Made by a program: the position numbers and the translations under genes
The notes under the pieces: model-generated
Databases searched by the model: none
What the model saw: the letters and a program-made list of their open reading frames with translations, nothing else
Told to the model about the DNA's origin: nothing
Shown here: piece after piece, positions 1 to 9,070 of the stretch
How positions within the stretch are numbered: the stretch's first letter is position 1
Layout of the letters: each line of letters opens with the position of its first letter
From: Paenilisteria rustica
GTDB taxonomy: Bacteria; Bacillota; Bacilli; Lactobacillales; Listeriaceae
DNA: 64,000 nt
Reading direction: 5' to 3'
Assembly (NCBI RefSeq): GCF_013820765.1
Contig: NZ_JABJVM010000004.1
Location: 186,001 to 250,000, forward strand

Positions 1-899
1 GGTTTTAGCATATTTCCGGCATCCATGGCGCCATCCGTTTTTCCAGCGCCGACAATCGTGTGGATTTCATCGATAAATAGCAAAATTTCGCCGTCGCTAT
101 CCTTCACTTCTTGTAAAACGGCTTTCAGACGCTCTTCAAATTCACCACGATATTTCGCGCCGGCAATCAAGGAACCGATATCAAGCGAGATAATCGTCTT
201 ATCTTTCAGTCCTTCTGGCACATCTTTGCGCACAATCCGCTGCGCCAAACCTTCCACAATCGCGGTTTTACCAACGCCAGGTTCCCCGATTAAGACTGGG
301 TTATTCTTCGTTTTTCGCGATAAAATGCGGATGACATTGCGAATTTCGGCGTCACGACCGATGACTGGATCGATTTTTCCCGTGCGAACTTCGGCGACTA
401 AATCGCGACCATATTTTAATAATGCTTCATATTGCTCTTCTGCATTTTGTGTTGTCACTCGTTTTCCTCCTCTGATTTGTAAAATTGCTTCGTTTAGTTG
501 TTTTTTCGGAATCCCGATCGCTTCTGTGATTGGGCTTTTTTTCTGATCCATTACGGCTAGCAACAAATGCTCCGTGGATACGTAATCATCTTCTAATTTT
601 TGACGTTCTTTTTCGGCGTCGGCAATCAGCTCATATAGCGAAGAACTCATCGCTTGGCCATATTGCACGTTACTTCCCGTCACGCTCGGTAATTTCTCTA
701 TTTCGCTTTGTATTGTTATTAATAATTGTTTCGCGTCTACTTCTGCGACTTCATACACTCGCTTCGCAAAATCGCTATGCTCTAAAAGTGCCGCGAATAC
801 GTGTAGCGTGTCGATTTGTTGTTGTTTACCTTCAATGGCTAATTGTTGGGCGGACGCGATCGTCTCCTGGACTTGTTGTGTGAATTTCTGCATTTCCAT
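1..899 (-). CDS. clpB: ClpB disaggregase, N-terminal part (cut by window edge)
   Basis: AAA+ chaperone that, with DnaK, pulls polypeptides out of aggregates in the cytoplasm. The visible 299 codons hold the Clp N-domain (two Clp repeats, about residues 1-145) and the start of nucleotide-binding domain 1, with Walker [10 protein letters not shown], the pore-loop region [13 protein letters not shown] and Walker [11 protein letters not shown]. The gene continues beyond base 1. The ATG at 899 is followed by another at 893; either could be the start. It has a CtsR-type operator upstream, as expected for a class III heat-shock gene. Family assignment is secure. Confidence 0.96.
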   Translation of the reverse strand, partial: MEMQKFTQQVQETIASAQQLAIEGKQQQIDTLHVFAALLEHSDFAKRVYEVAEVDAKQLLITIQSEIEKLPSVTGSNVQYGQAMSSSLYELIADAEKERQKLEDDYVSTEHLLLAVMDQKKSPITEAIGIPKKQLNEAILQIRGGKRVTTQNAEEQYEALLKYGRDLVAEVRTGKIDPVIGRDAEIRNVIRILSRKTKNNPVLIGEPGVGKTAIVEGLAQRIVRKDVPEGLKDKTIISLDIGSLIAGAKYRGEFEERLKAVLQEVKDSDGEILLFIDEIHTIVGAGKTDGAMDAGNMLK

Positions 900-992
900 A
901 AGTTTGACGCACCTCGTTTCAAGTAATTATAGTTTCTATTATAAGTGGTCATCTGCGAAAAATCCTCCGCTCTAAGAATGAGTTTTTTCTAA

Positions 993-1009
993 TCTGACCT
1001 TTACTGACC
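993..1009 (-). promoter_or_regulatory. CtsR operator for clpB
   Basis: Read on the minus strand this is the direct heptad repeat GGTCAGT-AAA-GGTCAGA, which fits the CtsR pattern (GGTCAAA, 3-nt spacer with central A, GGTCAAA) except for a G in each heptad. It lies just downstream of the clpB -10 box, over the predicted transcription start, where bound CtsR would block initiation. Confidence 0.85.
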
Positions 1010-1017
1010 ATATAGTT

Positions 1018-1047
1018 ATTATAGTCTTTTTTATCCTTTTTGTCCAA
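1018..1047 (-). promoter_or_regulatory. SigA promoter of clpB
   Basis: Minus-strand -35 TTGGAC (1047-1042), 18-bp spacer, perfect -10 TATAAT (1023-1018). The start would fall near 1011, leaving a leader of about 110 nt that includes the CtsR site. Confidence 0.75.
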
Positions 1048-1122
1048 AGAAAACGGTCGGAATAGGAATACTTTTTATTTCTAATTTCTTTAGTATAATA
1101 GAGAATACAGGGGGCGATTTTT

Positions 1123-3456
1123 GTGGGTAGAAAAGATGATTACATGGTTCAGCTTGAAAACGTAACGTATTTAGCACCTAAGGAACATGCGGGGACAACG
1201 ATTCTCTTTGTGATTCAGGGCGAGCTGTTGCTTTCACTTTCGGAGCATGATTTTTCGCTTGGTGAGAATGACCTAATTGTTCTGAATCATAATGAAACCT
1301 ATACTGCGAGCGGGGCGGACGATACGATTGTGATTCGCTTACATATTACGAGCCCTTTCTTCACGTCTTATTACGCTGATTATTTTCAGCTGGCCTTCGA
1401 TTGTGTGTCGAGCCAGATTGATACTGGGCGGGAAAAAATGATAACGTTATTGCGAAAGTATTTAGCGGAAATGGTGATTGCACAGTCGCATAAAGCGAAA
1501 GGTAGTAAATTGGAGACGCAGACCGCGCTTTTTCAGATTATGTTACTTCTGACACGCTTTTTCAAAAAAGAGTTGCCAACGCAGGATAGCCTTAACGTTC
1601 ATGATACGCGGATTACACGCATTACGCAGCAATTGGAGCAACAATTTGATGAGCCGATTACATTACAGGATATCGCGGAGCAGGAATTTCTGTCTACCTC
1701 TTATTTATCTCGTTATTTCAAAAAGGTGACGGGCCTCGGTTTCCTTCAATATTTGACGCAGATTCGGTTGAAGCATAGTTTGGAGGATTTGCGTACGAGC
1801 TCGGCTAATATCTCACAAATTGCACAGAAAAACGGTTTTTCCTCGCCTAAAAATTTCACGACATCGTTTAAAGCTCACTACGGAAAAACGCCTGCTACAT
1901 ATCGACAGGAAGTTGTGGCTGGTGGTGTCGTTGAAAAGCCAGAAATTTTGACCACGCAAACGAAACGGGTGGTGCATTCGCCGAGTATTTTAGCGAAACT
2001 GGCATCGTACCGCCAAGCTGCGGAGCAAGTTCAGTTTGTAGACGCGGCGCCGTTTGAGAAGAAAACGATTTCGATTACTTCTAGTAAAGCGACTGCGATT
2101 CCGGATTCGATGCATATTCTGACAATTGGGGAGCTACGTGAAGTGCTGAAGGAGAATGTGCAGACCCAACTTACGATGGCGAAAGAAGAGCTTTCCGTGC
2201 GGTATGTTGGAATTCGACACCTGATTCAGGGTTCGACGCTTTTGCCTGACAAAGAGACGGATGAGAAAGTCCCGACTTCTTCTCCGTATGCGAATGCTGA
2301 TTTGGCAATTGCTTATTTGAAAAAGCTTGATTTAGGATTGTTTATTCGGATGGAGTATCAGGAGATTTCAGTGGATGAGGAGGCTTTTTTTGAGAAATTG
2401 GAGCACTTTCTTCGCCATATGATGCACGTTTTCGGTCGACAATTTGTGAGTCGTTGGTATTTCATGTATTTTGAGCCACATTTGACGGCGGTTTCTAAGA
2501 AGGAATTGCAGCGTGTGTACTTGAGATTGCACAGCGTATTAAAGCGTTTTGATGTGCGGATTCAAGTTGGCAGTTATTTGCCATTTTCGGAACGACGCGA
2601 GGCACCTCTTTCTAACCATGAATGGATGGCGAAAACGGCGGATCAGATTGATTTTATCGCGTTTAATGCAAATCAGAATGAGGCGGTTGATTTCAGCAAG
2701 AGTGCACACTCAGAATTTATTGTGACGCAGGATTATGTGTTGTCGAAAACGCGGAAATTGAAGCAGTATTTGCGGTCGAATCACTTGGATAAGCCGCTTA
2801 TACTCATTAATTGGAATACGTTGACGGGAAATACGCGTTATACGAATGGGACCTTTTTTCGAGGGGCTTTGATTTTTCAGACGGTGCTTGCTGTGAGTTC
2901 GGAAGTTGATGGGCTCGGATTTTGGATTAATACGGAGCTGCATGAGGATGAGTGGAAGGAACGGAATATTCGATTGGACGGCCTGGAGTTGTTTCATTTT
3001 TTCAACGGGAAGCGCCCTGCTTTTTATGCGCTAAAATTTAAGGAACGGTTGCGCGGGGAAATTGTCGCTTATGGGGCTGATTTTATTTTGACGGCATTTG
3101 AAGATGGGTATCAGTTGGTTTTGCTGAACTGTACGCAATTTAATCCGCTTTATTCGGTGGAGGATTCGCTTTTGCAGGATTATCGGAAGGAGTCGCATAT
3201 TCGTTTGAAGGGACTTTTGCCGGGACATTATCAGTTGCGGACGTTCCAGTTTGATCGTGATAATGGTGCGCTTTACTCGAAGTATTGGGAGTTGAATAGC
3301 CGGCATGGACTGGATCAGGAAGTACTTGATTACGCGTCACAGGCCTCGGTTCCCAAGCTTTCGGTAAGCGATGAAGTGATGACGGATGATTGGTCCTTTT
3401 ATGCGTATCTGGATGTAAATGCGATTCATTTTTATGAGTTTCGGAGGACGATTTAG
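1123..3456 (+). CDS. AraC-family regulator fused to a GH39-like glycosidase domain
   Basis: Protein of 777 aa. Residues about 10-100 look like a cupin-type sensor, about 165-262 are an AraC double HTH (LQDIAEQEFLSTSYLSRYFKK, then the conserved GFSSPKNF helix), and about 320-640 resemble a GH39 (beta-xylosidase-like) barrel with WYFMYFEPH near 445. Such fusions act as sugar-sensing regulators in Firmicutes; whether the barrel still hydrolyses anything cannot be told. It starts at GTG 1123 after a GGGGG ribosome site; a TATAAT lies at 1094-1099. The convergent MFS carrier gene is its only obvious partner. Its target sugar is unknown. Confidence 0.82.
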   Translation: MGRKDDYMVQLENVTYLAPKEHAGTTILFVIQGELLLSLSEHDFSLGENDLIVLNHNETYTASGADDTIVIRLHITSPFFTSYYADYFQLAFDCVSSQIDTGREKMITLLRKYLAEMVIAQSHKAKGSKLETQTALFQIMLLLTRFFKKELPTQDSLNVHDTRITRITQQLEQQFDEPITLQDIAEQEFLSTSYLSRYFKKVTGLGFLQYLTQIRLKHSLEDLRTSSANISQIAQKNGFSSPKNFTTSFKAHYGKTPATYRQEVVAGGVVEKPEILTTQTKRVVHSPSILAKLASYRQAAEQVQFVDAAPFEKKTISITSSKATAIPDSMHILTIGELREVLKENVQTQLTMAKEELSVRYVGIRHLIQGSTLLPDKETDEKVPTSSPYANADLAIAYLKKLDLGLFIRMEYQEISVDEEAFFEKLEHFLRHMMHVFGRQFVSRWYFMYFEPHLTAVSKKELQRVYLRLHSVLKRFDVRIQVGSYLPFSERREAPLSNHEWMAKTADQIDFIAFNANQNEAVDFSKSAHSEFIVTQDYVLSKTRKLKQYLRSNHLDKPLILINWNTLTGNTRYTNGTFFRGALIFQTVLAVSSEVDGLGFWINTELHEDEWKERNIRLDGLELFHFFNGKRPAFYALKFKERLRGEIVAYGADFILTAFEDGYQLVLLNCTQFNPLYSVEDSLLQDYRKESHIRLKGLLPGHYQLRTFQFDRDNGALYSKYWELNSRHGLDQEVLDYASQASVPKLSVSDEVMTDDWSFYAYLDVNAIHFYEFRRTI

Positions 3457-3466
3457 AATTGGAAAG

Positions 3467-3503
3467 GTGCCGGCGAAAATAGGAAGCTCGCCGGCACGTT
3501 TTT
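3467..3503 (+). terminator. Rho-independent terminator after the AraC fusion gene
   Basis: Perfect 10-bp GC-rich stem GTGCCGGCGA / TCGCCGGCAC with an 11-nt loop, followed by GTTTTT. It ends at the stop codon of the convergent MFS gene. Confidence 0.88.
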
Positions 3504-4704
3504 ATGCTTTTTGGGTGGTTTTCATATTTGGTATAAAGACGACGAATACACATGTGACTAACGCGGCTATAGCGATGGCCACGAAAACGGCTTGGTAATT
3601 GCCGAATGCGCCTACGAGCTGAGCCACGATCATCGGTGCAAAAACGCCGCCGAGTGTTGCGCCTGTATTGACAACGCCTGTCGCTGTGCCGACGATGGTT
3701 TCGTGCAGCCGTTTGAGTGGTAAAGTGAACATGGTTGAGAAAATCATGACGGAGCACATATAGCATAGGAATAACCAGAATGTAAGCACGGCGATGCTTT
3801 CGGATTGATACACGAGGAGCGCTGAGCCTGCCGTGATAAGTGCTAAGACAAAGATGACGCGTTTTTCGCGATGTTGGAAAAAGCGCCCAACAATGTAGGC
3901 TGTTCCAAAACTACCGAGTAAGCTACCGAGTCCGGCTATCGCTATGATGACTGAAATCATGCCGAGCGATACGCCGCGTTCATCTGCTAAATAAGTCGGT
4001 GTCCAGTTGGCGATGGTGTATAGGACGATATTGATGCTGCACATCGCGATGAATAGTAGGACAACGACGGGATTTGTGAGTACTTTCCAAAACGGCATCG
4101 CAGCTTTGACCTTTGGCTGGTTGCTCTGTTGTTTTTCTTTATGCGTATTTGGCAGTTTCCAGATGACTAGGATTAAGGCTAGTACGAATAGGAATGCGAT
4201 GCAAAATACGGCGCCGCGCCAGCCGAATGCTCCAATGACAATAGGGATAAGTAATGGTCCAATGATGGATGCGATGCCTGATGTGGAGATTAGAATTGAT
4301 TGCGCCCATGTTCTTTTTTCCATTGGATAGGTATCGGTTACGGTTCTGGCCGAGGATGTTGGATAACCTGCGTGACCGATTCCTGCGAAGAAACGGGCGG
4401 CTATTAGAGCTATAAGTGTTGATGCTGAGCCAAACACGATCGAAGCCACGGTAATAATCGACAACGAAATAATGAGCACAAATTTGGAACCCAACTTGTC
4501 ATTTAAGTAGCCGAACGGGATTTGCATAATGGAGTAACCGATAAAAAAAGCTGAAAATATGTAACTCTTCTCGTCGATGCTGAGATTCAATTGTTCTGCG
4601 AGCGGGACAGCGATAACACCAATCACCAGTTTATCAATGTAAATCGCAATGTAACCTAGAAATAAAATGGGTAGTATACCTTTTCGTTGTTGCGTTTTCT
4701 CCAT
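3502..4704 (-). CDS. MFS transporter (anion:cation symporter-like)
   Basis: Protein of 400 aa with about 12 hydrophobic segments, the length expected for MFS. The loop after TM2 has FGYLNDKLGSK, close to the MFS motif A (G-x3-D-R/K-x-G), and the region after it resembles the ACS subfamily of organic-anion carriers (glucarate/hexuronate type). Start ATG 4704 follows GGAGGAGA at good spacing. It converges on the AraC fusion gene, so a shared substrate is possible but unproven. A central hydrophilic loop near residue 190 (KEKQQSNQPKVK) separates the two six-helix halves. Confidence 0.82.
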   Translation of the reverse strand: MEKTQQRKGILPILFLGYIAIYIDKLVIGVIAVPLAEQLNLSIDEKSYIFSAFFIGYSIMQIPFGYLNDKLGSKFVLIISLSIITVASIVFGSASTLIALIAARFFAGIGHAGYPTSSARTVTDTYPMEKRTWAQSILISTSGIASIIGPLLIPIVIGAFGWRGAVFCIAFLFVLALILVIWKLPNTHKEKQQSNQPKVKAAMPFWKVLTNPVVVLLFIAMCSINIVLYTIANWTPTYLADERGVSLGMISVIIAIAGLGSLLGSFGTAYIVGRFFQHREKRVIFVLALITAGSALLVYQSESIAVLTFWLFLCYMCSVMIFSTMFTLPLKRLHETIVGTATGVVNTGATLGGVFAPMIVAQLVGAFGNYQAVFVAIAIAALVTCVFVVFIPNMKTTQKA

Positions 4705-4902
4705 GTTTCTCTCCTCCGAATATAGCGCTTTCTTTTTATTATAGCACCTTAATTTATCGTAACAAGGAATTATCTAAACATTTGAAAAACAGTAAGAAAT
4801 AGACGCCCCTTTTTGTTCGTCGTTCCTTTTATAATATGCACGAGGACAAAAATTAGCCGTTTTGATAGCAAAAATTCTCTTATATATTCGCCATGTTGTG
4901 TC

Positions 4903-4908
4903 TATAAT
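4903..4908 (+). promoter_or_regulatory. -10 box of the amidohydrolase pair
   Basis: Perfect TATAAT 42 nt before the first amidohydrolase start. The -35 region (TTATAT at 17-bp spacing) is poor, so this is only a candidate promoter. Confidence 0.45.
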
Positions 4909-4949
4909 GGACGGTGAGGGAACCTTTTTATATAGAAGGAGGAGAAATG

Positions 4950-6128
4950 ATGAAGCAACAGTTATTGGAGAAATTATCAGAAAAACAGGATCGAATCATT
5001 GAGATACGACGATTTTTACATGCGCATCCTGAGCTTTCGTTCCAAGAGGAAAACACAGCGGCTTATATCGCGGATTTTTATAAAGGAAAGGATTGCGATG
5101 TGCGGACAAACGTTGGTGGACATGGTGTTGTCGTGACGATTGATAGTGGCAAGCCGGGCCCAACACTCGCCATTCGCGCTGATTTTGATGCCCTGCCAAT
5201 TCAGGAGGAAACCGGCCTTCCCTTCGCCTCAGAGAACCCTGGCGTAATGCATGCTTGTGGGCACGACGGTCATACGGCGTACATGCTTATTTTAGCGGAA
5301 ACCTTGATTGAAATGAAGGATCAGCTCCACGGCAAAATTGTTGTGTTGCATCAGCCTGCCGAAGAAACGCCTCCTGGTGGTGCGATTGCGATGATTCGAG
5401 ACGGTTGTTTGGACGGTGTCGATGAGGTGCTCGGCATTCATGTCATGTCCACGATGCCAACTGGTGAAATCGCGTATCGAGAAGGTCCGATTCAAACGGG
5501 ACGTGCCTCGTTTAAAGTGAAAATTACGGGACGCGGCGGACACGGTTCCTCCCCACATATGGCCAATGACGCGATTGTTGCGGCGAGTGAATTCGTCGTT
5601 GCCCTACAAACAATTATTAGTCGTCGGCTCAATCCTTTTGACGTTGGTTCCATCACGATTGGCTCTTTTGATGGGAAAGGTAGTTTTAACGTGATTAAGG
5701 ACTCGGTGACGCTTGAAGGCGATGTACGTGCGATGACCGAGGCGACACGGACCTTGATTGAAAAGGAAATCCGCCGTATTTTAGATGGGCTAGCCACGAT
5801 GTTTGGTGTTACGTACGATTTGAATTATGAAAACGATTACCCGGTACTTGTAAACGATATGGCCCTGACTGACTTCGTTGCGAAAACGTTGCAGGAAACA
5901 GCGATTGAGGAAGTAACCGAGATTACGCGATGCGAGCCACAGCCACCTTCTGAGGATTTTGCCTATTACGCTCAGGAACGCCCAAGTTGTTTCTTCTATG
6001 TAGGTGCAATGCCCGAAAATGGCGTTTTTTATCCCCACCACCATCCTAAATTTGATATCAACGAAGCATCACTACTCATTGCAGCCAAAGCGATGGGAGC
6101 GATTGTGGCAGATTATACAAACAAATAA
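4950..6128 (+). CDS. M20-family amidohydrolase (N-acyl amino acid/aminoacylase type), copy 1
   Basis: Metal-dependent hydrolase of 392 aa of the M20D group (IAA-amino acid hydrolase/hippuricase/N-acetyldiaminopimelate deacetylase relatives). Metal ligands are visible in HACGHDGHT, the EE of PAEETPPGG, GIHV and the C-terminal HHHPKFDI. The dimerisation domain carries GGHGSSPHM. The frame opens at GTG 4914, but AGGAGG at 4937-4942 is 7 nt from ATG 4950, so 4950 (or ATG 4947) is chosen. The next gene is a close paralogue 15 nt downstream, so the two are probably cotranscribed. The substrate cannot be assigned from sequence. Confidence 0.9.
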   Translation: MKQQLLEKLSEKQDRIIEIRRFLHAHPELSFQEENTAAYIADFYKGKDCDVRTNVGGHGVVVTIDSGKPGPTLAIRADFDALPIQEETGLPFASENPGVMHACGHDGHTAYMLILAETLIEMKDQLHGKIVVLHQPAEETPPGGAIAMIRDGCLDGVDEVLGIHVMSTMPTGEIAYREGPIQTGRASFKVKITGRGGHGSSPHMANDAIVAASEFVVALQTIISRRLNPFDVGSITIGSFDGKGSFNVIKDSVTLEGDVRAMTEATRTLIEKEIRRILDGLATMFGVTYDLNYENDYPVLVNDMALTDFVAKTLQETAIEEVTEITRCEPQPPSEDFAYYAQERPSCFFYVGAMPENGVFYPHHHPKFDINEASLLIAAKAMGAIVADYTNK

Positions 6129-6143
6129 GAAGGAGTGAATACG

Positions 6144-7331
6144 ATGCGTGCAAAATTAATGCAAATGATTGATCAACGAAGTGAGGAAATGATTGAAATT
6201 AGGCGTCACCTTCATGCCCACCCAGAGTTATCGTTCCATGAGCAAGCGACAGCCGACTACGTAGCCAAATTTTATGAAGGAAAAGATGTTGCTATCGAAC
6301 GTGAAGTTGGCAATGGGCACGGTATTATCGTCACGATTACTGGCGGTAAACCAGGGAAAACACTAGGATTGCGTGCGGACTTCGATGCGCTTCCCATCCA
6401 AGAAGAAACCGGCCTCCCCTTCGCTTCAGAAAATCCTGGCGTGATGCATGCGTGTGGACATGACGGCCATACCGCTTACTTACTAATCCTGGCCGATTGC
6501 CTGATTCAACTAAAAGACGAACTTCCTGGTACGATTAAAATTATTCACCAACATGCCGAAGAAACACCACCTGGAGGCGCTAAAAGCATGATGGAATCAG
6601 GGCTTTTAGATGATGTCGATAACATTTACGGTATTCATGTCTTCCCATTTTTCAATGCTGGGGAAATCGGATATCATAGCGGTTTTTCGATGGCTGGTCG
6701 TAGCTATTTCAAGCTTGGCATCCAAGGAACTGGCGGACACGGGTCCTCTCCGCACATGGCCAACGACGCGATTGTAGCCGCATCCTATTTCGTCACTGCC
6801 ATTCAAACCATCGTCAGCCGTCGCCTCAATCCTTTTGACACAGGTGTCGTAACGGTCGGTTCCTTCGATGGAAAAGGCAGTTTTAACGTGATCAAGGACT
6901 ATGTCAAGCTCGAGGGCGACGTTCGCTACATGACGAGTGAAACCCGCGAACTGATTGACAAAGAAATTCGTCGTATTGTTGCCGGTTTAGAAGCGATGTA
7001 CGGCATCACCGCGACGCTCACCTACACTCATGATTATCCACCACTTTACAACGATCCCGAAGCAACGAGCGATGCCGTGAACTACTTGCAAAAAGGGCTT
7101 GGCGACTATCTCACCGCTGTGTCCGAAGCCGAAATGCTCTCCGGTTCCGAAGATTTCGCCTACTACCTTGAAAAAATCCCAGGCGCGTTCCTCTACGTTG
7201 GAGCGAAACCAAAAGGCGTCGAAAAGCCGTATTTCAACCACCATCCAAAATTCGATATTGATGAAGACTCACTGCCAGTTGCGGCGAAATCAGTTGCGGA
7301 GATTGTGTTGGGGTATTATGATTTAAGTTAA
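6144..7331 (+). CDS. M20-family amidohydrolase, copy 2 (tandem paralogue)
   Basis: Protein of 395 aa, closely similar to the preceding gene across its whole length (shared DFDALPIQEETGLPFASENP, HACGHDGHTAY, GGHGSSPHMANDAIVAAS, GSFDGKGSFNVIKD). Ligands are kept: HACGHDGHT, AEETPPGG, GIHV, NHHPKFDI. It differs in the specificity region (YGIHVFPFFNAGEIG against LGIHVMSTMPTGEIA) and near the end. ATG 6144 is 8 nt from AAGGAG; a GTG at 6135 overlaps that site and is rejected. The pair looks like a local duplication, possibly with divided substrate range. Confidence 0.9.
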   Translation: MRAKLMQMIDQRSEEMIEIRRHLHAHPELSFHEQATADYVAKFYEGKDVAIEREVGNGHGIIVTITGGKPGKTLGLRADFDALPIQEETGLPFASENPGVMHACGHDGHTAYLLILADCLIQLKDELPGTIKIIHQHAEETPPGGAKSMMESGLLDDVDNIYGIHVFPFFNAGEIGYHSGFSMAGRSYFKLGIQGTGGHGSSPHMANDAIVAASYFVTAIQTIVSRRLNPFDTGVVTVGSFDGKGSFNVIKDYVKLEGDVRYMTSETRELIDKEIRRIVAGLEAMYGITATLTYTHDYPPLYNDPEATSDAVNYLQKGLGDYLTAVSEAEMLSGSEDFAYYLEKIPGAFLYVGAKPKGVEKPYFNHHPKFDIDEDSLPVAAKSVAEIVLGYYDLS

Positions 7332-7333
7332 AT

Positions 7334-7376
7334 AAAAATGGTCTACCACTAAATTTCATGTGGCAGACCATTTTTA
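7334..7376. terminator. Bidirectional terminator
   Basis: A 16-bp near-perfect stem (AAAAATGGTCTACCAC with GTGGCAGACCATTTTT, one mismatch) around a 10-nt loop, with A- and T-runs on both sides. It serves the amidohydrolase operon and the convergent Bax-inhibitor gene. Confidence 0.85.
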
Positions 7377-7377
7377 T

Positions 7378-8046
7378 TTAGCTACGTCCTGTAAACAACC
7401 GCAACAAGAACAAGAATAAATTCAAGAAATCCAAATACAAACTAAGCGCCAATACCGGCACATCTTGCATCGTCACATCACGCTTCATAATCTGGTTGAA
7501 ATCAAACAGGATATATAGTGAGAACAACAATGTCCCTGCCCCTGCGAAAATCGTTGACATCAGTGAACTTAGCGGGAAAAAGATCGAAATCAGCGAAATA
7601 ACTACGAAAATCAGTAACGCTGCGAACAACCCTTTTGCCATGAACGATAAATCTGTTTTCATTTTTGCTCCAACAAATCCGAGGACTGTGAAGGTAACCG
7701 TTGCCGTCGCGAACGCCATCAAGACTGCGTTCCCAGCTCCCGCATCTAAATAATATTGTAACGTTGGCGCCAATACTAATCCGGTCACAAACGCAAATGC
7801 CAATAATAAACCATATCCGATTTTAGATGCGCTCTTACTTTTACGTACGAAAATCATCGCGATTAGTAAAGCGAATTCCAGCACGACAAGCGGGATGTAA
7901 AACGCCATCGGAATGCCTCTCCCAATCACCGTTCCAAGTGTTGCCATCACTAAAGATATGACGAACCAGTTCAATACTTTTTGCATAATTTCAGCTTTCG
8001 TTGCGCCTGTAACCGCATGCTCGGCGCTTTGATACGTTTCATTCAT
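7378..8046 (-). CDS. Bax inhibitor-1 (YetJ-like) membrane protein
   Basis: Integral membrane protein of 222 aa with seven predicted helices. The TMBIM/BI-1 signature is in the last two helices (LYILFDFNQIMKRD and YLDFLNLFLFLLRLF), including the paired acidic residues that in B. subtilis YetJ form the pH-sensing calcium-leak gate. The frame opens at TTG 8064, but GGAGAG lies 7 nt before ATG 8046, giving MNETYQ. It is followed by the shared terminator. The physiological role in bacteria (calcium leak, stress) is inferred from the family. Confidence 0.88.
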   Translation of the reverse strand: MNETYQSAEHAVTGATKAEIMQKVLNWFVISLVMATLGTVIGRGIPMAFYIPLVVLEFALLIAMIFVRKSKSASKIGYGLLLAFAFVTGLVLAPTLQYYLDAGAGNAVLMAFATATVTFTVLGFVGAKMKTDLSFMAKGLFAALLIFVVISLISIFFPLSSLMSTIFAGAGTLLFSLYILFDFNQIMKRDVTMQDVPVLALSLYLDFLNLFLFLLRLFTGRS

Positions 8047-8193
8047 TGCATTCTCTCCCATCAATCAATTCTTTTGTTAGTATACCATGTTGCATCCTAT
8101 TTTGAAAATAAATGCCACACCAAATAGCACTCCTTCCAAACCGTTGAAACAGCGCTTCTTTTTTGCTTTCATTTTGATTAGATTAAGGTTGTG

Positions 8194-8916
8194 CTAAATC
8201 ACTTCTATCATGCCAAAACCCATACCGCGCATCGAGCCGATACCGCCTTGGACAAAGTGATTCAATAAGTATGGCTGTCCAACGAGCTCGAATTTACCGA
8301 GCGAACAGGCCACGTGAAGATTATAACAAATAACGACAGTTTTCTTAATCGCAACTTTGCGAAACTCTAATGCGTCGATGTCTGATTTGACATATTCCCC
8401 GAATTTATCTCGTAGTTGAAAATACAAATTCCGCTTTAAAATGGCTTCAAAATCCTCTTCTTCCCACCAATAAAACCAGTCTTTCTTCGTTTCCTTGTTA
8501 TGATCACGACATACGATTGGCGACAACGTTTTAAACGCCATACGCTCCGAGACGATTTGTTCTTCCTGTACAATCTGGATATTTTTCACTTTGATTTGGT
8601 TCATCTGCGAAAATGGAAGCAATTTATCTTTCACATTCACTAATGCATTATAATAATTAATACCAAGTTCGGCATCGGCCGTCGCAAAATTAATCACGAT
8701 TTTTTTCTGTTCTAACTCAATGATTTCCCCATTAAACTTTGGTTTTGGAAGGTATACAGAGAACGTGAAATTTTTTTGTTTATTCCCACTGTACATTTCT
8801 TTGTATTTTGCCTCGTTCGATTTTGAGAGCCCTGCCTTCATCACGCTGACAACTTTGCGCCGGTAGTCTGCGGGAATCTTATTGGAACTAAGCTCGCAAC
8901 TTATTTTTAGTCTCAT
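8194..8916 (-). CDS. cas6: Lone Cas6-like CRISPR RNA endoribonuclease
   Basis: Protein of 240 aa. The N-terminal half has the Cas6 pattern IPADYRRKVVSVMKAGL then FTFSVYLPKPKFNG; the C-terminus has the RAMP glycine-rich loop GGIGSMRGMGFG (224-235). Cas6 cuts CRISPR repeat RNA into crRNAs in type I and III systems. No cas1, cas2, effector gene or repeat array is in this window. The usual catalytic histidine in the N-terminal domain is not seen: the only histidines are 139, 201 and 220. ATG 8916 follows AGGAGG at 7 nt; the longer frame to 8943 lacks a site. Cleavage activity is uncertain. Confidence 0.85.
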   Translation of the reverse strand: MRLKISCELSSNKIPADYRRKVVSVMKAGLSKSNEAKYKEMYSGNKQKNFTFSVYLPKPKFNGEIIELEQKKIVINFATADAELGINYYNALVNVKDKLLPFSQMNQIKVKNIQIVQEEQIVSERMAFKTLSPIVCRDHNKETKKDWFYWWEEEDFEAILKRNLYFQLRDKFGEYVKSDIDALEFRKVAIKKTVVICYNLHVACSLGKFELVGQPYLLNHFVQGGIGSMRGMGFGMIEVI

Positions 8917-9017
8917 CCCAATCCTCCTCTTGATTGTTTCCACCCGATACTAATATATCACTTTTTGCCATATACATCCAATGAAAACATTCCCTTTCTT
9001 TATCAAAGTTTCTTTAG

Positions 9018-9045
9018 TACAATAAAAACAGATGCTGTTTAAACA
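9018..9045 (+). promoter_or_regulatory. treR promoter -10 and TreR-type operator
   Basis: A -10-like TACAAT (9018-9023) is followed by the palindrome TGTTTAAACA (9036-9045), 26 nt before the treR start. The same core sits in both long palindromes at treB, which suggests autoregulation. Confidence 0.6.
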
Positions 9046-9070
9046 AATCAGCCAAATCGGAGGGAAAGAC

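Noticed and set aside
3140-3766. Long minus-strand frame across the AraC fusion end
   Set aside because: It lies opposite two well-supported genes and across their terminator; its composition is that of an antisense shadow.
4719-4735. cre-like site before the MFS gene (AGAAAGCGCTATA)
   Set aside because: It lacks the leading TG and the final CA of the consensus, so too weak to call.
8065-9070. CRISPR array near the Cas6-like gene
   Set aside because: No regularly spaced repeats of 25-40 bp are present on either side; only promoter and terminator elements are seen.
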